A DNA stretch of 64,000 bases from Galaxea fascicularis. Its lineage: Eukaryota; Cnidaria; Anthozoa; Scleractinia; Euphylliidae. The translations under genes were made by a program, and so were the position numbers. The notes beneath the pieces were generated by a model. That model saw nothing but the letters and a program-made list of their open reading frames with translations. It ran no database searches and had not been told where the DNA came from. This document shows, piece after piece, positions 60,507 through 64,000 of this stretch (position 1 is the first letter of the stretch; every line of letters begins with the position of its first letter). The DNA is taken from NCBI GenBank assembly GCA_948470475.1, contig OX419345.1, positions 19,699,239-19,763,238 on the forward strand. The letters run 5' to 3'.

Positions 60507-61553
60507 CAGTAACGGTCTCGCCCTCCGGAATTTCCTGTCCCCAGTTTATCAATTTATCACTATTGCCAACCATCTTTTTTGTTCTGTTCCGCCTTCACTC
60601 TTTCACTTCATACGTAGCTGTCATCCCTATTTTTTTTGTTTGTTTGTTCTTTTAACTCAACTGAGAAACTAAAAACCTCTATTCACATAAAATGGCATGT
60701 ATCTGGGATGTCCAATGTTTGTTTTATAATTTAAGTGAGTTCGCGATAATTACTACAAAAAGGTCAGTGTGAATATTTTGTCACTGTGACCTTATGGAGG
60801 TGATTAGAAACCACGTATTTGAAGGTGTATCAAGTTTCCTCTATCGCCCCTAGTTCTGGATTTCAAGAGAACAAATCTAAATATTTTGGGTAAAAACTTT
60901 ACTGACTTATTTAGGCACGATTTTTTGTTTGGTCCTGAACAATCTTGTTTCATGGGGCTTAGAATGGACTTCGCCCTCATTTGATCCTCGTTTCGTATGT
61001 ATTTTTGGCAAAGACAAATGTTTACTCAAAGTGTTTCAGATATACAACTTTCAAATATACAACTTCAATATACAACTTTCAAAAAGTTATTTTTGTTCTT
61101 CAGGAATTCTACTACGAAAAATTGTGCGACAAATTGGGACACAACCAGCCTCCAAGACTCTTTAGTTTTCTAAGTCTTAAGTCGCAGAAACTCAAACTTT
61201 TATGTCTATTAAGTTGCTTTCAAAATAATATTAATACCCTATAAAATGCAAACGTTTTTCAGCAATGCGGTTACGAAAACTTCGCATATCACGCGGTGAT
61301 ACCGCCGAAGAAAAAAAATTGTTTTACAATACATTAGTTTAAGAAAAGTAGTCAACTTGCTATTAACAATATTTGTATAACACCATACATTTAGTTTACT
61401 TTAAAGCGTCCATTGGGCATATTAACGATGTTGTGTTTCTTCCCACGCTGGTAAAATAAATTGATATTAAGTAACCTCATTTTTGAGATTGTCAGACCGT
61501 TTCGAGATCCCAAGACTAGCTGACTGTTTCAGAGATTTGAGCAGGTCAAAATC

Positions 61554-63993
61554 ATGTTATCCTTCATCTGGATTTTCTTTTTCCCGTCGTTTGTCGCTTG
61601 CGTGAGGATCGCTGATGGTAAGTGTCTTTTCAAGGTAACATTTCTTGTGCCTTTTAGGGTGCGTCCTTTTGGAATGATCCCGATGTGGAGCAATGATCCA
61701 AGATCACTCGGATCATGGTGAAACCCAGGAATCCACTCTGGGCAAGGATTCCTCGGTTACTTTGATGCACCATGATCTGAGTGAACTTGGATCATTGATC
61801 CTGATCTGGAACATCTCCTTAGACTTTGTAGTTAAAGAACAGTGTAGAAGGAGATACGCGTTTTCAGTTCAGCCTGCTCTTTCTGGTTAGTTTGATAGAT
61901 TGGTAACGTTAACAGTGAGAACTTAATTGTTATCCTTTGCTTTTCCTCTCTCAAGGCCTTTTTAATCGCAAATGACACTGAATTCTAAGTTTTGACTCTG
62001 CATCCGGCGAACAAACTGTTTTCGGAAATCTCATGTGCTGATAAATAATAACCCCTCACTCCAAATCACTAACAAATTCATTTTTGGATTTGATATGGTT
62101 TAGAACCGGTTGAACCAATCGAGCCGACAGCGGAATCTACAGAGGAACCGATCCCTGAAGGTAAGCGGTAAATACCGTCAGAGAAAATCCCCACTTTCCC
62201 ATCTTGCAGTCCCAATATCCCGGTATCCCGCTATCCCCGCCCGGTGGACGTAAAGTCAGTAAAAGTCAAACTACAAGGCCCCACTCTTCTTCGAATACAA
62301 GGAGCCACCACTGAACTAAACCCCTCTCCCCAACGCTCAAGTTCTTCCCTGCCAAATATTTATCTATAAATCTGGAATTTGAAGTTGTTCTAAGCTGTCA
62401 TCTCAGTGTTTAGCCACCTAAACTCGACCAAATCTGAAATTAAAAATGTTCCTCGGAAAAACACCCTCCCCACTGAAGGTCCTGTGAACAAGCCGAGATA
62501 CCCTTAAAGACCATCCCGTCTTCACGGTCACTTTTTTGATCCAAACAAAACTTAAAGATTCTTTCTGATCCTGAAACTCCTCTTCCGATCAGCTATTTAA
62601 ATTATTGACCAACGAACTCTGTTAATTGCTACTTCTGGATCCGCTGATTCTAACGACTTTCGAAGGCAGAGAACTAATGTCAAACTCCCGATTTTTAGGC
62701 CTTACTTACAAGCCGGTTGGATGCTTTAAAGACAGGTTTCACCCACGAGCTATGCCCATGCTCTTGAAGAACTTTCGAGGTTCAATTGACTGGAATAACT
62801 TGTCTCAGATTGTGAAGAAATGTGCGGACGAAGCTTTGAACCAGCGTGAGTAAATGTTTAATTGTATTATATGTGTATTCTTTATCTCTCTTATCTTTTT
62901 CTCCCTGATCAAGGGGAAGAATAGGATGCGACATTAGCGAATTTTGCCTTTGTTCAGGTACAATATATAAAGTCTCCTTTTCTTGGCATTATACTTTGAT
63001 CGTATTAAAAACGATAATTGATTTTATTATTCAATTTATTGTGATACTGTCCAATTATGGTCATGTCGCTCTCAATATTAGTCATGCGCACTCAGCAGAT
63101 ACCTTGCGATGTTCCTGTATTTGCCGCGGACAAATGGCGGCTTTTCCAGCTTTTCTGCACTAAACGCTGTAAATTGTGCTTTGTTATCAGTGTGGTAAAT
63201 AATAAACCAATTATCCTGCTCAATCTTGCTAGTCTCTCTCACAGCTGTTTTTAGTGTCGTCACGCAAAGCTCTTTTGTGGGAGGAGAGTTGCGTTGTCGC
63301 CAGTCTCGCTAACGTTAGAAGCAGGCCATTAATTTAGCAAGTGAAGAAATGCGAATTCAAGTTGTTTTAACCTTTTCCAGACCAAGAGTACTTTGCAATC
63401 CAGTTTTGGGGAGAATGCTGGACAGGGGAAGAAGCGGACCTCACCTACGATGTGTATGGCGAAGATCCTAAAGGTTGCTACAACAACATGGTCGGGATGG
63501 CATTCCACAACATGGTGTACAAATTTGAGCGTAAGTAGGATTATGTCTCCGCACGTGCTGTTGTGATGGAAAGTGTGCAACTCTACCAGCGAGCTAATAA
63601 GGAGTCTAGGGAAGCGCGTTCGTGAGAGAAGTCGCTTATTTGAATTTCCTGCCGGTTCCACTTAAACAAAGTCCTGCTAACAAATGAAAAAGCTGAGTTG
63701 CTTAGAGAGGTGGCGAAAGCTTTATTGTCGATTCAAACGTCGATTTTAATTCTAATTTGCACGCGGCGCATGAGATTACCAATCAAGCGCAGCGAATTTT
63801 ACACGGGCCAACTCTGCTCCTAATTGGCTGACTATTCTGATCTTGTTCTGATTGGTTGTAGTAAAGGTACGCGACTTTCGTAAAGGATATATGAGGTTCT
63901 GCAAGCGGAAAAGGCGAGACCAAGTAAAGCTGCTTTGCGCCCCCTCGACTTTGTTTTTCTTTCGTTTTTCTCTCTTTTGCAGTACCCGAGTAG
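61554..63993 (+). CDS. Secreted Cys-rich protein with a GCFKD-type domain
   Basis: Exons 61554-61617, 62104-62160, 62699-62845, 63381-63530 and 63983-63993 give 429 nt, 142 aa, ending just inside the window. Exon 1 is a signal peptide (MLSFIWIFFFPSFVACVRIA). Exon 2 encodes an acidic Pro/Glu/Thr linker (EPVEPIEPTAESTEEPIPE). Exons 3-4 encode one compact domain from about residue 44: YKPVGCFKD, RAMPMLLKNFRGSIDW, KKCADEALNQ, EYFAIQFWGECW, then KGCYNNMV and VYKF. The four domain cysteines probably form two disulfides. I know this GCFKD pattern from cnidarian secreted proteins and from WSC-like carbohydrate-binding folds, but cannot assign a function; extracellular matrix or recognition is plausible. 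All introns are in phase 1, matching an exon-shuffled module. The last exon adds only three residues (the first split across the junction) before the stop, so the C-terminus is less sure. Confidence 0.82.
61674..61815. repeat. Foldback element in intron 1 of the GCFKD gene
   Basis: CAATGATCCAAGATCACTCG and GGATCATGGTG at left pair with CACCATGATCTGAGTGAACT and TGGATCATTG at right. The 65-codon ORF here is an artefact of the repeat. Confidence 0.7.
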
Positions 63994-64000
63994 GCTCCGA

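Larger units (their letters stand above)
59557..61553. other. Intergenic spacer, repeats only
   Basis: This is the 3' flank of SVOP, with AATAAA near 59940 as a possible poly(A) signal. An (AAAT)n tract lies at 60101-60139. A foldback at about 60284-60506 has termini GCCTGTTTCTCGAA-like and TTCGAGAAAC, with CCCGAAA / TTTCGGG inner pairs. Several plus ORFs here have no domain. Confidence 0.5.

Overview
The window is nuclear DNA from an animal, most likely an anthozoan cnidarian and probably a stony coral. It is AT-rich, and its genes are split into short exons with canonical GT-AG introns. The families are metazoan: TMC channel, SVOP-type transporter, PGAM5, C11orf54, Kunitz inhibitor and a rhodopsin-type GPCR. 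Introns and spacers are full of short foldback, MITE-like elements. There are no prokaryotic operons, rRNA genes or CRISPR arrays. The species call is inference. Exon models were built by hand from splice sites, reading phase and protein family patterns; reading phase closes exactly in every multi-exon model listed.

Layout. 1-3.7 kb: no gene seen. 3.8-12.4 kb (+): a probable small secreted protein made of tiny phase-1 exons. 12.7-14.0 kb (-): a two-exon Kunitz inhibitor. 14.0-17.7 kb: spacer. 17.75-18.9 kb (+): an intronless class A GPCR. 19.85-20.8 kb (+): a two-exon small secreted Cys-containing protein. 20.97-21.58 kb (+): an orphan single-exon ORF. 22.1-33.7 kb (-): a complete 18-exon TMC gene (758 aa). 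33.7-36.0 kb: spacer. 36.0-40.1 kb (-): PGAM5 (4 exons, 285 aa). 40.3-47.9 kb (+): the C11orf54 ester hydrolase homologue (9 exons, 315 aa), head-to-head with PGAM5 across about 180 bp. 47.9-51.0 kb: repeat-rich spacer. 51.0-59.6 kb (+): an SVOP-like transporter (15 exons, 496 aa). 59.6-61.5 kb: spacer. 61.55-64.0 kb (+): a secreted GCFKD-type Cys-rich protein (142 aa).

The genes do not form a pathway. The left third concentrates small secreted products (three with a signal peptide, one of them a protease inhibitor) around one orphan receptor. The middle and right hold conserved housekeeping or membrane genes. PGAM5 acts at mitochondria, C11orf54 is a zinc ester hydrolase, and TMC and SVOP are polytopic membrane proteins. 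The best candidates for undescribed biology are the small secreted genes and the layered transposon insertions. These include a three-level nest, a filled/empty site pair, and a tRNA-derived foldback insertion with a 12-bp target duplication beside a splice donor.
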